64,000 nt of DNA, from assembly GCF_014898815.1 (NCBI RefSeq), contig NW_026515516.1, forward strand, positions 1,426,001 to 1,490,000, written 5' to 3'. Both the position numbers and the translations under genes were made by a program. The stretch is from Panonychus citri (lineage: Eukaryota > Arthropoda > Arachnida > Trombidiformes > Tetranychidae). Within the stretch, counting starts at the first letter, position 1. Each line of letters opens with the position of its first letter. This document shows, piece after piece, positions 1 through 12,038 of the stretch. Below the pieces are notes generated by a model, which saw only the letters and a list, made by a program, of their open reading frames with translations, was not told where the DNA came from and did no database searches.

Positions 1-2
1 AA

Positions 3-200
3 GATGAAGACACAACGGAAGATAAAGAATCACCAAGAAAATCGTCTCTTAACAAACCATCAACTTCTGGTGAAGCTCAAGGAGGTGAAACGGAAGCTAA
101 TTCAGCAAATGCTACAAGTGAAAATCCTCCACAAGAAGCAGAAGTTCTTGACAATCCATATTTAAGAGAACCCAAGTTGTACAATGCTTCGTCTTCTTGA
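3..200 (+). CDS. C-terminal tail of an unidentified protein (partial, 5' end outside window)
   Basis: Reading frame 3 is open from the window edge to a TGA at 198-200 and encodes about 65 residues rich in Glu, Ser, Asn and Pro, ending in the stretch NPYLREPKLYNASSS. Composition (acidic, low complexity, then a short ordered tail) looks like a real protein terminus; the other two frames either stop early or read a basic nonsense peptide. No family is recognisable from this fragment. The following 380 bases are AT-rich 3' flanking sequence before the converging CSL4 gene on the other strand. Confidence 0.5.
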   Translation, partial: DEDTTEDKESPRKSSLNKPSTSGEAQGGETEANSANATSENPPQEAEVLDNPYLREPKLYNASSS

Positions 201-578
201 CCAAACTAAATCAACTTGAAACATTTGAGAAAATGTGTTTTTTTCTTCTATTTCTCTTCATGCCTTAATAACTGAACCATTTTGTAAAATTTACGGTTAC
301 ACAATTCTTAAGATCACCTTATAAAGAACTAAATGAGTCCATTTCTACACAATTAAAATCCTCTGATAGTTGTGACCAGTCAAATTTTTGATTCCATAAC
401 TTGAATTAAATCATTCGTTGCATAAATTCGTGTTTGAATGGAGATAATCAATATTTTGTTAATGAAATTGATTCATATTTACATGAATCTTGTCGTGAGA
501 GATTCAATAGTCGTTGATTTGTTTAGCTCTCTAGTAATAGAGTTGTTAACAATATAAATCCCAACTATTCAATTCGAT

Positions 579-1457
579 TTAATCTAATTTAACGATTGGA
601 GCTTTTGACTTTTCTTTGGTACTTTTAGTTAATTGGGCTACTTTTCGAGGTTCTTTCACTTTTGTTTCAGGACAAATCATCTCTGTCCAAGATACTGGAA
701 CCATTAAAATACCTGAAAATTGGAGTTAAACCACAGAAATTAGTTTGAATTGTTAGTATAAGAGTTAATTAGTGATTAACATTTGAAAGTATTACCATTT
801 TCACTTGCAGTAACAACACCAAACTCATTAGAAGCTGTTGTCAAGAGATAACCAAAATCGGAAAGACCAATAATTTTACATATAATTAAATCTCCAGGTC
901 GAAAACAGGAATACAAATCGACATTATCTTTATCTGTTTCACGAACATCCTCTTTTCTAATAATCGCTTTGAAGGGTCTTTTCAACATAACATCAGCTAT
1001 ACATTGAATTAAACATTTACATTGAGTTGAAGTGACTTTATCTATTTGACATGTAACAATATCACCAGTCAAAGGGACTTTCCGAGTGATACCACCACAA
1101 GAAACAACTTCAACAATATTCTACACCAAAATGAGAAAAGACAAGAAAAGAAGGAAAAACAAAATCGAAAATAAACAAAAAATGAAACAATTAAAAAGGA
1201 AAAAAAACAAAACAAAAGAAAATAAAAGAAAAGAAAAATTAACAAACCATTTCTTCATTTTGGTTAACATTAACTTTACCAGCAAGAGCAGCATAAATAT
1301 AAGATCCTTTGATAAACGTTCCTCTACCACCTAGATTTTTCTCATCGGCGACACTCAATCGATCACCTTGATAGAAAATAAAGAAGAAACAACAATCAAT
1401 TTAAAAATAAAAAGCAAAAGAATTAAACCAAATTAACTAACCTGGAACACAAAACAT
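579..1457 (-). CDS. Csl4: Exosome complex component CSL4 (EXOSC1 homologue)
   Basis: S1-domain cap subunit of the RNA exosome, which helps recruit RNA to the 3'-5' degradation and processing machine. Four exons are readable on the minus strand: 1457-1442, 1366-1248, 1120-796 and 712-579, each bounded by GT/AG, giving 197 residues (human EXOSC1 is 195). The start reads MFCVPGDRLS, the conserved CSL4 N-terminal opening; the central part holds the IRKEDVR and FRPGD signatures of the S1 domain, followed by LLTTASNEFGVV, and the C-terminal zinc-ribbon-like region retains VPVSWTEMICP. The start codon was chosen because it begins the family motif. The gene is divergent from the Spc25 gene, about 205 bases away. 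Frame is intact throughout, so this is a good reference for host coding quality. Confidence 0.93.
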
Positions 1458-1662
1458 TTTAGAAAAAAATTGTTTTCTTTTCTCAAATGGAAAACCAGAC
1501 ATGAGAATCACGTGATTCTATCGATACATCGATTGTTGTTCCAATCAAATTAACGGCGAAAATTCAAAAACTGTTTACATTTTAATTTCTCTTTTTTTTG
1601 TCAACTTTTCTTTCTTTTCTTATTTATTTTTAATTGTTTTTTAATTTTCTCTCATTTAAATA
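1458..1662. promoter_or_regulatory. Bidirectional promoter between CSL4 and Spc25 with E-box and DRE-like site
   Basis: The 205 bases between the two divergent start codons contain a CACGTG E-box at 1509-1514 and, five bases on, TATCGATA at 1519-1526, which equals the core of the insect DNA replication-related element, followed by a second ATCGAT. This combination is typical of housekeeping and proliferation genes in arthropods; use here is inferred from position only. A pyrimidine-rich stretch follows toward Spc25. Confidence 0.5.
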
Positions 1663-2550
1663 ATGACTGATTCGTATGATTCAATTGTGTCCGATGCTGC
1701 AGAATTTTGTTCCAAGCTGGAAAATGTCAGGGAAAATCTTCTTCCACCAAAGTTTCTCAGCAAGAGCAAGAATACAATGCAACATGAAATTGAACAAAGT
1801 GAGTAAACAATTTAATTTGATTTAGAATTTTTTTTTCTTCTCATTTCAATCAACAATTAATGTATTTTGCGATTTGTGATTAATTTACTCTAGTTTTCTC
1901 TTTGTTTCTGTCTCTTGTGATTTCTTTGTTTGGTTTTCTAAATGGTAGAGATGAGAGATGAAGTTAAAACTCTTAAATCATTACGAGATGAATGTACAAA
2001 ATTGGAGAAAGAGATTAAAGTTAAACAGGACAGTGTCTCACAATATAGTAAATCTTATGAACAATTAGAGAATCGGATTGTTCGATCAACGGAAAAATAT
2101 GAGGAGAAGGTTAAACAAGAGCAGGCGAGAAAAGCTCTCATCTCATCTGTTTTTAATTTCCTTGGAAATGTTGGTCTTGATTTTCAAGTGATTAACTTGG
2201 AAAATGAATCACCCGATTCTTATATTGGAACTTATAAAGTTAGTTTATCACAAGTCGATCCTGTTGATCCTGATAAGTTTTACAGTATTACCTTTAAATC
2301 CAGTTTGGTTGAAATTAATAGTAAGTATATTGATTATTATGCAAAAATTTCAAAGTGTTTAATTGGTTTTGGTTCATTTTTTCTCATACAATTTTCTTAT
2401 ATAGTTTTGGAAACTGATTTCAAAGATCTGGAAGAGGAATTTAAAAAAATCGAAGAGTTTATCAACAGTAATCTTAAATCGGGACAAATTAACTTGATCG
2501 GTTTTCTGGTTAGAGTTCGTAAACTAATAATCAATCGGCTTCAATCATAA
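1663..2550 (+). CDS. Spc25: Kinetochore protein Spc25 homologue
   Basis: Probable subunit of the NDC80 complex, which ties kinetochores to spindle microtubules. Three exons: 1663-1798, 1949-2320 and 2405-2550, with GTGAGT and GTAAGT donors; the 84-base second intron is a multiple of three and open, so a naive ORF reads through it. Spliced length is 217 residues (human SPC25 is 224). The N-terminal half is a long coiled coil with many Lys/Glu heptads (roughly residues 45-110). The C-terminal third fits the globular Spc25 RWD domain: a VDPVDPDKFYSITF strand region, then an acidic helix, then LVRVRKLIINRL, matching the family's closing helix. Assignment rests on this architecture and motif spacing, since Spc25 is poorly conserved. 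A different small kinetochore or coiled-coil protein is the alternative. Confidence 0.7.
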
Positions 2551-2763
2551 TTTCCAATATTTTCCACGACTCAAAATGTTTCATCTTTGTAACTTTTCTT
2601 CCGGTTTAATGCTGAGCTGGGAGATAATTTTTTCTTTTAAAGTGATAAAGTTGTCTATATATATATGAATATCCCTTCAGAGGCGATTATTCAACTTTTC
2701 AGTGTTTCAATATAGTAAAATGTAAAAAAATATAAGAGAAAATAAAAAAATTCTCCCTCTCGA

Positions 2764-3876
2764 TTACTCTGTATCTGATTCCTCTTTGTAATTTGGTTGA
2801 GATAACCAAATTATTGGTGAAGGTGATCGGTCATTCTGAGTATCTGGGAATAAAGAATCGGCTACCGGTGCTTTTTGCTGTGCTTTTGGTCTGGACTCCG
2901 ATTCCAAGTCGTCATCGTCAATTATTGTCGAAGAATCGACTTCAGGAAATCGATTTGTCTTGTTTATAGTTGGTCGTCCTTTTCTTTTATTTGGAGTAGC
3001 TTTAGTACCGGCAGAATCTCTGGTAGTAGATGTTGGCCTTTTACGACCTTTTCCTCGGCTGGTTGATTGAGTGGGTCTATTAAAATCGGCTCTCCTCAAG
3101 AGATCCAATTCGTCTTTCAGTTGATCGATTTTCCTTCTGAGATCTCTCCCTTCGGCATCATAAAATTCCCGTGTTTGCATCAATTTCTGGGTCGACTTTT
3201 CCGTTCCACTTCCATCTCTTCTTTGGCTTTTTCAATCCTCTCCAAGAATCTTTCTTTTAAAGCTTTTTTATGATTTTCATGGTCATTCTTACAGTCCGAT
3301 AACCTTTTCCTCAACTGGTCAATGGCGTAATTTTGATCGTCAATATATTTCTGGGCTTCTTTCAGGTTAAACGAAAGTTTTTGGATTGTACTTTGATGTG
3401 TTTCCACTGATTTAGATCTATCATCAATCGATGATTTAGTCGTAGCTAATTGTTTGTTCAGGCTCTCCACTTGTTTATTTAAATCATCAATGACGTTCTT
3501 TTGTCCAGAAATTATTTTTTCGTTTGCTAAGAAAGTAGCTTCATGAGATAGATTTTCTTTCTTAACCTCTTCGGTATATTGAATTTTCGCTTTAACAATT
3601 TCATCTTTCACCTTATTCAAACACTTATAAAGTCGATTTTCCTTTAAGAAAAAAAAAGAGAATAGAACAAACATAAACTTAAATTAGAAGAACTTATGTA
3701 AAAAAAGACAAATTAAACGACAAGAGAAAAAGACACCAACACAATCAATGTGACGACACAATCAAGTAAATCAACCAAATGAAAGTGAATCCACTTACCG
3801 ATTTAAGATTCAATATGGTGGCAATCAACTGTTTACCCGAAGGTTGATTAACAGTTTCACTAGAATTATTCACCAT
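2764..3876 (-). CDS. Coiled-coil protein with basic, AT-hook-like tail (frame break at ~3199)
   Basis: Exon 1 (3876-3799, 26 residues starting MVNNSSETVN) is joined through GTAAGT...TTAAAG to exon 2 starting at 3641. The protein is a long coiled coil (Lys/Glu/Gln heptads over about 190 residues) followed by a basic Ser/Thr-rich segment with GKGRKRP and KRKGRPT, the latter like an AT-hook core, and an acidic end. The coiled-coil frame closes at 3180, but the continuation is found one frame over, running to a stop at 2764, and the heptad pattern carries on across the junction. The switch falls at an AAAA run near 3197-3202, so a one-base deletion (assembly or real) is likely. A nuclear, DNA-associated protein is inferred from the tail; no family recognised. 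Confidence 0.65.
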
Positions 3877-4998
3877 GATGATGGAGATTATTTAGTTAAT
3901 CGACTAGAATTAACTGTTGCAACTAAACAAGAGACAATCAACAATTGATTCACTTTTCTTTCTCACTACAACTATTCAAATGATCGTTCCAATCTTCTCG
4001 TTACCAAATTCTCATATCAAGCAATCAATTCTCTTAATTAACAATAATTTGCCCGAATAAAAATTAAAAGAGACACAAAGTAATCAAAACAAAAGATGAA
4101 GACCAAATGAGGAACAAAACAAAAGTGACCGATCTTTTTCTCTGTCGCACTAACAGTTGGAACGAAGAAAGAGTTTAGAATAGAATTTTTTTCTCTTTCT
4201 TTTTGTTCGCTTGGAAACTCTAACCTTTTCCTCTTTGCAATTATAAGCTTCCAATTTAATTTAATTAGAATCAAATGATTACATTTAATTTTTTGTTCTT
4301 TTTTGAATCAATTCTACTAATTAAGTTCTCTGCTGGACTGATTAACAATTAATCTTCAAATGGGATTAAAAGAGGTAAGTGAAAATCTTTCATTTTGATC
4401 ATCTTATTGTTTGTTTCTGTTTCAACATTTTATTGTTAAAATTGTGACTACAGAAAGTGACTGGTCTTTCAATTAAATTATCGCAATTAAATCAAAGGTT
4501 AAGTGAAAATCTAATCTAATTGTAAGTACAATTGAGTGCTATAAGATTTGGAGAATCACTAATCAGTAATTAACTAATTGTTACAAAATATTCATGTAAA
4601 TGTGTTAAACATTTCATGTTAAAATGAATTTGGTTATATTTTTGAATGAATAATTAAAAATTCATTTTTTCTCTCATTTGGATCAGTTAAATTTTCCATA
4701 ATTAACTAATGATTATTAGAAGAAAAAAGCTTTACCATCTAAGAGAATTGAATGAACCGGGGTTTCTTTAGAAAAGTGCAAACTCGGTTCATGTTGAAAG
4801 TTATTCTCTCAACAAGTTGTCATGTAAACTTGTTTTCTTTTTTTAAAACTGATCTTTGATTCTTGTTGATTTTCTATGTGATTAGAATTGATTGTCTAAG
4901 TTATTCATTAGTAGATTAATTGTTTGCCTTTTCATTTGAGTGAAACAAAATTCTTATTCTATTTTATTTCTCCTCTTCTCTGTTTGGTTTCTATCAAA
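3877..4998. other. Intergenic / 5' region of HSDL2, no clear gene
   Basis: AT-rich sequence without a convincing coding region. A short ATG-containing segment at 4360-4374 is followed by a good GTAAGT donor and might be a noncoding first exon of the downstream HSDL2 gene, because its phase does not fit the HSDL2 coding exon at 5120. The open frame on the minus strand at 4038-4274 has basic, low-complexity content and no homology that can be recognised. Confidence 0.4.
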
Positions 4999-6444
4999 AT
5001 GATCAACACAGGGTAAGTATTATTTTTGTTTTTCTATTCCTATTTCCTTCAAGGTAATTGTTTAATTTGATTTTTGGGATTTTTCTAATCACTGTTTCAC
5101 CTTTTTCTTCTTGTTACAGTAAATTAGCTGGTCGTACAGCTTTTATCACTGGTGCCAGTAGAGGTATTGGTAAAGCTATTGCTCTTAAATTGGCCAAAGA
5201 TGGTTGTAATGTAGCGATTGCTGCTAAAACGGTTGATCCCCATCCTAAATTACCAGGAACCATTTATACTGCTGCTAAAGAAGGTAATTTGTTTATTCTG
5301 TCAATGCAATCATGTTCCCTTTTTATTCAGTTTTAATATGGTTTGTTTCTTATTTCTCCTTTCTCACATTTTACATTGAACAGTTGAGGAAGCTGGTGGT
5401 AAATGTTTACCTCTTCAAGTTGACATTAGATATGAGGATCAAGTCAAAGATGCCATTGAAAAGACTGTTGCTAAGTTTGGTGGACTTGATATTCTCATCA
5501 ACAATGCCAGTGCAATCAATTTAACCCCAACAGAAGTGACCGATATGAAAAGATATGATCTAATGCATTCTATTAATACTCGGGGTACCTTTGTTACCTC
5601 TAAAACGGCTATTCCACATCTAAAGAAATCCAATCATGCTCACATCTTGAATTTGAGTCCACCTTTGGTAATGAATTCACGATGGTTCAAACCTCATGTT
5701 GCATATACTATGGCCAAGTATGGAATGTCAATGTGTGTCCTAGGAATGTCGGAAGAATTTCGAGACGATAAGATTGCCGTTAACGCTTTGTGGCCTAGAA
5801 CTGCTATTTGGACAGCGGCTATGAATGTGATTACCGAAGGACCTGAAGTGAAAAAAATTTGCAGAAAACCGGATATTCTTGCTGATGCTGCTTATGGTAT
5901 TTTAACCAAATCACCTGAACAATTTACAGGTCAATTTGTTGTTGATGAAACTTTCCTTAAACAAGAAGGTGTCACCAATTTTGATCAATACGCTGAGGTT
6001 CCCGGTGAAAAGTTAATGTTGGACTTTTTCTTACCCGATGAATATTATGAGGGTGAAGATATTCCTGAAAATTTTGGTGATCAGGCTAAACCATCAGCCA
6101 CCAGTGGAGTCTTTAAGGTGGATAAGGTTTTCAATGGGATTAAAAATTTACTTGATGACAATTTAAAGAGTCAAATTAATGCTCTTCTATTTTTCCAAAT
6201 ATCTGGTAAAAATTGGATCGTTGATGCTCATGAGAGTAGACCAATTGTCGTCAATCAAAATGATAATCCTTCAGGAAATCCCGATGTTACCCTTATCACC
6301 GATGAAGATACTTTCTACAAAATGGCCAAAGGTGATATCAAGGCAACAAACGCTTTTATGGCCGGTAAACTAAAGATCAAGGGAAACATTTCGGTAGCCA
6401 TGAAACTAGAGAAATTGTTTGTCCAAATCAAAGCAAAACTTTGA
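4999..6444 (+). CDS. Hsdl2: Hydroxysteroid dehydrogenase-like protein 2 (HSDL2)
   Basis: Short-chain dehydrogenase/reductase fused to a C-terminal SCP2 sterol-carrier domain; the human protein is found in peroxisomes and mitochondria and acts in lipid metabolism. Three exons: 4999-5012, 5120-5283 and 5384-6444, giving 412 residues (human 418). The start gives MINTGKLAGRTAFITGASRG, which matches the family start and carries the TGxxxGIG cofactor motif at residues 15-22. NNAS and the catalytic YTMAKYGMS (YxxxK) are present. The linker around residues 240-290 and the SCP2 part ending in KLKIKGN...MKLEKL follow. The last residues are AKL, a good type 1 peroxisomal targeting signal, which supports a peroxisomal location. 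The frame is intact. Nearby genes do not suggest a shared pathway. Confidence 0.96.
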
Positions 6445-6747
6445 TTATTCTCTAAACGTTATATTCATCTTCCTAATCAATCCAATTATTATCAATTATT
6501 AATGTGAACACAGATGAAAATTGTAACCTTAACAAAAATTATTTTATAAACATTTTTTCAACAATTATAATACATTTTGTACTAAAAAGTTTAATTGCTT
6601 TCCAAAAGCAGTTAAACACAAAACATAAAGGATTCTATTGTAAAATATTAGGGAAAATTGTTGTAAAAGGAAACAATTAACTGGAATATTTTTGTCTTTT
6701 ATCAATAACTTTGATTGTGATTCCAATTCGTTTGTGATTAAGTTAAA

Positions 6748-7338
6748 ATGCCAAAGACACCAAATTTTAAGGATTACAAATCAAAGGAAGAGAAAAGTAT
6801 TTCCAAGAGTAACGAATCATCTGAAGGCGAACGAAATGTTAACGAACTTCGAAACAGAGAAGATCTTCTTTGGGTTGAAAATGATTCACCCAAAGTGACC
6901 CGTCGATCGAAATTAAAAGCAGGTAATCGCCGAAGGACAACACTAGTGAACCGAAATGTTCCTGACGAATTGGCCGATATAATAGGAAAAGGCCAATGGG
7001 TCGAAGCTCCGACACCCGAGCAGATAAACCAAATTCAATCAACAACACCCGCTGCTCTTAAATACATGATTGATTTGGTTTCGTCTTTAAGTTCAGCCAA
7101 ATCAACTCCACCTTCATCACCTTCCGGCTCCCCGAACTCAACAACTGATTCAACTCGAAGTAGTCCAAGTCCCGAAGTTGTCGAACAGAGAATATCCGAC
7201 ACTCGAAGATTATTTCTCGAGCCAGTATTAGCCGAAATGGAGGAACATCAATTAAAATTTGCTCTAATTATCCTTCTTTTCATAATCATTCTAATCCATT
7301 TGGCTGTTAGTTTACTCAACAACAACAACGACGATTAA
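6748..7338 (+). CDS. Predicted tail-anchored membrane protein, family unknown
   Basis: A single-exon frame of 196 residues. Residues 1-60 are charged (Lys/Glu/Ser), then a basic segment with RRRTTLVNRNVPDELADIIG, a Ser/Pro-rich linker (about 115-145), a short amphipathic segment LFLEPVLAEMEEHQ, and a single hydrophobic helix of about 20 residues (FALIILLFIIILIHLAVSLL) followed only by polar NNNNDD. This is the layout of a tail-anchored protein with its bulk in the cytosol, inserted in ER or outer mitochondrial membrane. ATG at 6748 is taken because it opens a frame with protein-like composition, in place of the overlapping start at 6692 in another frame. The family is not recognised. The gene lies 304 bases after HSDL2 on the same strand. 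Confidence 0.72.
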   Translation: MPKTPNFKDYKSKEEKSISKSNESSEGERNVNELRNREDLLWVENDSPKVTRRSKLKAGNRRRTTLVNRNVPDELADIIGKGQWVEAPTPEQINQIQSTTPAALKYMIDLVSSLSSAKSTPPSSPSGSPNSTTDSTRSSPSPEVVEQRISDTRRLFLEPVLAEMEEHQLKFALIILLFIIILIHLAVSLLNNNNDD

Positions 7339-7652
7339 TTCAAATAATCCTAATCCTAAACTGAGATTTAAACATTTTCTAAACACCATTGTTAACCAAT
7401 TATAATCTTATTGATTTTTGGTTTCATTCACAATTTAATGCAACCAACTAATTGCCAAGCACAATTGTTATCATGATTAGATTATCTTTATGGTTTTTCC
7501 ATTAAAAAAGTTCTGATTCATTTAACAAAAGTTCTGAGCAATTGATCAGAGTCTAAGGTGAAATCTAATTATTAGATTTCAAAGAGATAAACTACTAATT
7601 GTTTAACATTCGATCATAACAGTTAAATGATTGAATAACAATTAACTTAATT

Positions 7653-8916
7653 ATGACCATTGAATTTTCCTCATCGTCGATCAATAAATTGGCAAATGAT
7701 CAAGAGGAAAAATTAATCTCCAATTTTCTTATGCTTTTTGTTTACAAAAAGACCAAATCGACCGCTTTGATTAAAGTGATCTTTTTCTTGGCGATTCTCC
7801 GACAAGGAGATTCGCTCTATCGTTATGCTAATTACTATCTGACCAGCGGCAATTTAGATTCAAACGTTATCCTCGTTTTGGCCTCATTGGAACATATTTA
7901 CTCGTTTATTTGTATACTCGTCGTGTGCAAATGGGATTTGATTGTTGAGTTCGTCGAAATTTGGTCGAAAACTGATCTACAAGATGATTCGGAGACTCGA
8001 AATTATATTAATCGAAAAGACGAAAATTTGAATCGTGTTCATCTTATTCTGTACTTCGAGTGCAAGTATAACCGCTTTACTTAATTTCGATTTCAATCGA
8101 TTTACTTATATTTCCAGTATCAAGATGTTTTATGTTTTTGTGGACAATTTAATCCAATTGATGTTGATCAGTATGATTATCGACTTTCTAAGTTTACTTT
8201 CGATTCATATTCAAGCAGTTTTTATTGCAGTCGATCGTAAATTGGGACAATTACCTAACGAAGTTGGTGCTCTGTGAAAAGCTCAGATCAATTCGACGAT
8301 TACATTATTATGGCCGAGAATTGACTCGACTTGTTGACCTTTTCATATTTTATCTCATCATCGGAATCTATTGTATCATCGTACCGGTCATTTTGCTTGG
8401 ACTTTACCGATTAATTTATGAGTCTGATACGATACTTGATCGGTTCACATCGTTAGGTGTCTTGGTCATCGGTATTTCGGCAACAGTTATCGTTACTTTT
8501 AGCGCTGTTGAGATAAACAATTTGGCCTCAAAGTGTTTCGATAAAGTTTACGAGCTTTCGTTTGTCAATGGATGCCCAGGCTACTACAAAGAGGTAAATT
8601 GACAATCACCAATCAAGTCAAAATCGTAAGACCAGAAAATCAGAGATTCAGTTAATCAAATAAAGATAAACTAAACTGAACTTTGATTGGTAACAATTAA
8701 GTTACTCTGTTGAAAGTTTATTATCAGATTCGACAATCGTTTAATCATTTGTTTACTTACAATTAGGTCTCACTGATGATGTACCGTATGGGTCGATATG
8801 ATATTGGAATAAGTTTCGCTAATCTCTTCATCATTTCTTCATCATTTGTCACTTCACTTGCGACACTTTGTGTTACCTTTATATTGGCATTTCCGTCAAC
8901 ATTCAAAACTCAATAA
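7653..8916 (+). pseudogene. Gustatory-receptor-like gene 1, frame-broken
   Basis: A multi-pass membrane protein with six or more hydrophobic segments, first frame at 7653-8084, second at about 8030-8277, third at 8225-8593, then an intron (GTAAAT...TTAG) and a last coding exon 8767-8916 starting VSLMMYRMGRYDIG and ending in CVTFILAFPSTFKTQ. The split of a short last exon after a GluGlu/GluVal junction and the hydrophobic final helix are typical of arthropod chemoreceptors of the gustatory family. Two one-base shifts (near 8030 and 8270) break the frame, while homology to the next gene persists across both, so decay is recent or the breaks are sequence errors. Ligand cannot be guessed. Odorant-like or other seven-helix receptors are less likely. 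Confidence 0.68.
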
Positions 8917-9361
8917 TGATTAAAAGATTATCAACAATTAGTTGATTCTCAGTGTATTCTCAAGTACCTAAACAAAGAGGCAATTACATTAAAACACAAT
9001 TAAAGAAGAAAATTAAAATCAAATTATCACCATTCAAGAAATTAAAGTATTGACTTAATCCTTAATTGATCAATACATTAATCGTAAACTTAATCGTTAC
9101 ACTAATAGCTGATTGTTAATTTTTTGTTTTGATTAAATTGAAATTGACATCAATTTGATTTCAAGTTAATTGCTGGAAATTTAATATCACCAAATAATCA
9201 CTTAGTAAACCTTATCAGAAATTGATAGAAAGCAAATATCTTGTTCATGGGCCTCGAACTTCAATCTCAGAACTTTTCGAGTTTCATTTTCTCATTGATA
9301 TTTAATATTGGAACTTGATGATTTACCTTTAATTGTTTATGATTAGAAGTTCTAAAAAGAA

Positions 9362-10945
9362 ATGACCAAAGAAATTTATTTAGATCAATTTTGTCTCAGA
9401 ATGAGATCAAAATCTGAATTTGTTTATCTTCTTCTTCGGTAAAAAGACAAAGATGACCATCGTGATTAAGGTACTTGTATTGTGTTCGACAATTTTATTC
9501 GGTGGCTACGAAATTTATGCAAATTACCTGAGCTACCAGAGAAGTGGCGATCTTAATATTTATATTATAAGGCTATTTACGACCTTGTTACAAACTTTGT
9601 CCAATTTTTACATCGTCTTTGGCTGTGAATGGAAACTTATTATTCAATTTAACGAAACTTGGTCCAAAACGGGCTTGAATGATAATCTGGAAACTCGAAA
9701 TTTTATCAATAGAAAAGTGAGTAAAGCTCGAATCATAATTGTCACTTACATCGTTTTCAGCTTAATTTTAGCTCCATTTGTCCAGGCCGATCTCAACGAA
9801 AACGATTGTAATAAAATTTACCAAAGTTCGTGCATCTTCCGGACTAAGCCCATTTTGAAATTTTCTCCGTCTTAATCATCTCATGTTTACTCAATTTGGT
9901 CTTCGATTTCGCCTTAAAATTGATCTTTCACGTTCAAGCGATTTTCGTTCGTGTCAACTCAATGATTGATAATCTTATCATCGAACCTGGACCTTTAGAT
10001 GAGAAGATTAAATCAATTCGAAAGTTACACTGCCATGGAATTGAATTAACTCAAACTGTCGACCATTTTATCCGTTATTTTATCATCGTTACTTATTGTA
10101 CTCTAATACCGATAACCTTATTAGCCTTTACCGATTAATCTATCTGAGTGTAACGATCGTCGAAATATTTGTCGCCTTATATATTTTGATTATCAGCATC
10201 ACGGGTACACTAATGACCACCGTTAGTGCTATCACAATAAACAATTTGGCCTCAAAGTGTTTCGATAAAGTTTATAAAATTTCAATCGTCGAAGGACTTT
10301 CCCGATACTACGAAGAGGTAAATCATTCGTCAGCGACTTTATAGAAATAAAATTGTTCTAATAAAACATTTAGAGTTCTTGAAGATGCTAAATCATTTTC
10401 GATCAGATCATCTAATTTTTTTTTCTCTTGTACATTGAGATTAATTGATAAATCACTTGAGAAATTAAAATAGATTAATTTAATTACTTATCTCAAGTGG
10501 ATTTTGATTTTACTGTCAATCAATACAATAGATTAAAGTTCATTCTTGATAATGAATCCAGAGTAAATTAATCATCATGATTAAGCTTAATTAATAAGAA
10601 AAGAAAGAAAGAAAATTTTAAACACGAAAACAAGATTAACATGCTGATGGAAGTTAATTGTTCCCAAAATAATTAACTTTCCTGGTAAGCAATTAATGGG
10701 AAAAGAGCCATTTTTAAAGGTTATCATAAACAAAGATAATAATAATTGTAACAATTAACTATTGTTTCTCTCTTCCTATTATTAATAATTAGGTCTCATT
10801 GATGATATATCGAATGGGTCGATATGATATTGGAATAACTTTCGCTAATCTCTTCATAATCTCCTCATCATTTGTCACTTCGCTTGCGACTCTTTGTGTT
10901 ACCTTTATATTGGCATTTCCTTCATTAACTTTCCCATCCAGATAA
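9362..10945 (+). pseudogene. Gustatory-receptor-like gene 2, tandem paralogue, frame-broken
   Basis: Paralogue of the gene 500 bases upstream: it shares NETWSKT/EIWSKT, ETRNxINRK, LYRLIY, INNLASKCFDKVY and the last exon (10793-10945), which starts VSLMIYRMGRYDIG and is nearly identical. The donor after GAAGAG at 10317 is in the same place. Frames are 9420-9875, 9896-10138 and about 10125-10317, so one-base breaks lie near 9855 (after a TTTT run) and 10125 (TTAGCCTTT where the paralogue implies one more base). The likely start is ATG at 9362, reached only through a third break near 9440; no ATG exists at 9420. The pair probably arose by tandem duplication, usual for gustatory receptors. Either a recent pseudogene or a gene with sequence errors. 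Confidence 0.65.
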
Positions 10946-11353
10946 TAAAGTAACAATCAGAGATAATTTTTTTTTTCTTTGATAATAAATTAATAGCTAA
11001 ATAATGTATATCAAATCAGCTTATGTTAGTATTAAAATCCAATCAAGAATCAAGAGTTGTTGATTGACAATTTGTTCTCGGTGTAATAATAATATTCAGG
11101 ACATTTATAGATTAACACTTAAGCCATTAGAAACTAATACATATAAGATAAATAAACAAGTTTCTATCGCTTATTACCTGGCATCTTAAATATCAATGGA
11201 TATAAAATGTTATCAAAAAGAGCAGAAAAAAGGAAATCATAACGATATAATTAAAACTATGAGAGGAGATTGAAAAAACTATTAATATAATAATATAATA
11301 TTTTGATACGAGAGAGGAGGAGTTGGATAAGAGAGATCAGATCAAATTCAACA

Positions 11354-11402
<49 letters not shown>

Positions 11403-12038
11403 GAATCAATGTATTGTAACAATTAATGAATTTACCTTCGATGTTGCAAATGGAGGAGAGTTAATTGAGAGATAAGGATAAAGACAAAGTGAGAGAGTGA
11501 GAGCATTTACATGTAGATGTTAAAGGTGGAGTAATTGTTGAGAGAGAATGAGAGTGAGATATGTTATTATTATGGAGTAGTAATGAGTGAGGGAGAAATA
11601 AAGACCAGAAAAAAATGATAGAGGGAGAAATGTAAGAGACTATGAAAAGGGAGAGTGAGAATGAAGATAATGAAGAGAGAGAGAGAGAGAGTCAATCAAA
11701 CCTGGAAAAATGTCTGATGATGTGCTGACAATGTTTTTTATTCATCATCACCAATTATAATTAATGTGTAAATACAATTACAATTAAGTTTCTAGAATTG
11801 ATTTCCTTTGTTTTTCCTTCTTCAAAGTAATAAACATCCAGTTTTTATCAGCAATTAGTTAACTGTTATTGCGTCTTCTTCCAATGTATCAATTTTTGTT
11901 TTCATTTTGATTAATGTGGTTCGTTAAATGATTAAAACGATAATTGATTTATAGTTGCTAATCATAACAAGTCACCACTGTACCATCATTATTGCCGAGA
12001 ATAGAATTTCAATTAGAAGAGAATCACATTAATCGAAA
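10946..12038. other. Noncoding, purine-rich intergenic stretch
   Basis: Between the receptor pair and the nuclear-receptor-like gene. The part from 11300 to 11700 is strongly GA-rich on this strand with several GAGAG clusters besides the main microsatellite; the rest is AT-rich. No coding potential seen. GAGAG clusters 0.4-0.7 kb before a start could be GAGA-factor sites, but this is speculative. Confidence 0.5.
11355..11400. repeat. (GA)n microsatellite
   Basis: An uninterrupted GA dinucleotide run of about 22 units, the longest in the window. Smaller GA clusters follow at 11679-11690. Confidence 0.95.

Noticed and set aside
1086..1334. Lys- and Phe-rich open frames on both strands
   Set aside because: They cover CSL4 intron 2 and part of its exon 2; the gene model explains the sequence.
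2321..2404. In-frame continuation inside the Spc25 gene
   Set aside because: GTAAGT at its start, TATATAG at its end and hydrophobic random content show an 84-base intron.
4038..4274. 78-codon frame on the minus strand
   Set aside because: Random basic/aromatic composition, no homology, lies in the HSDL2 5' region.
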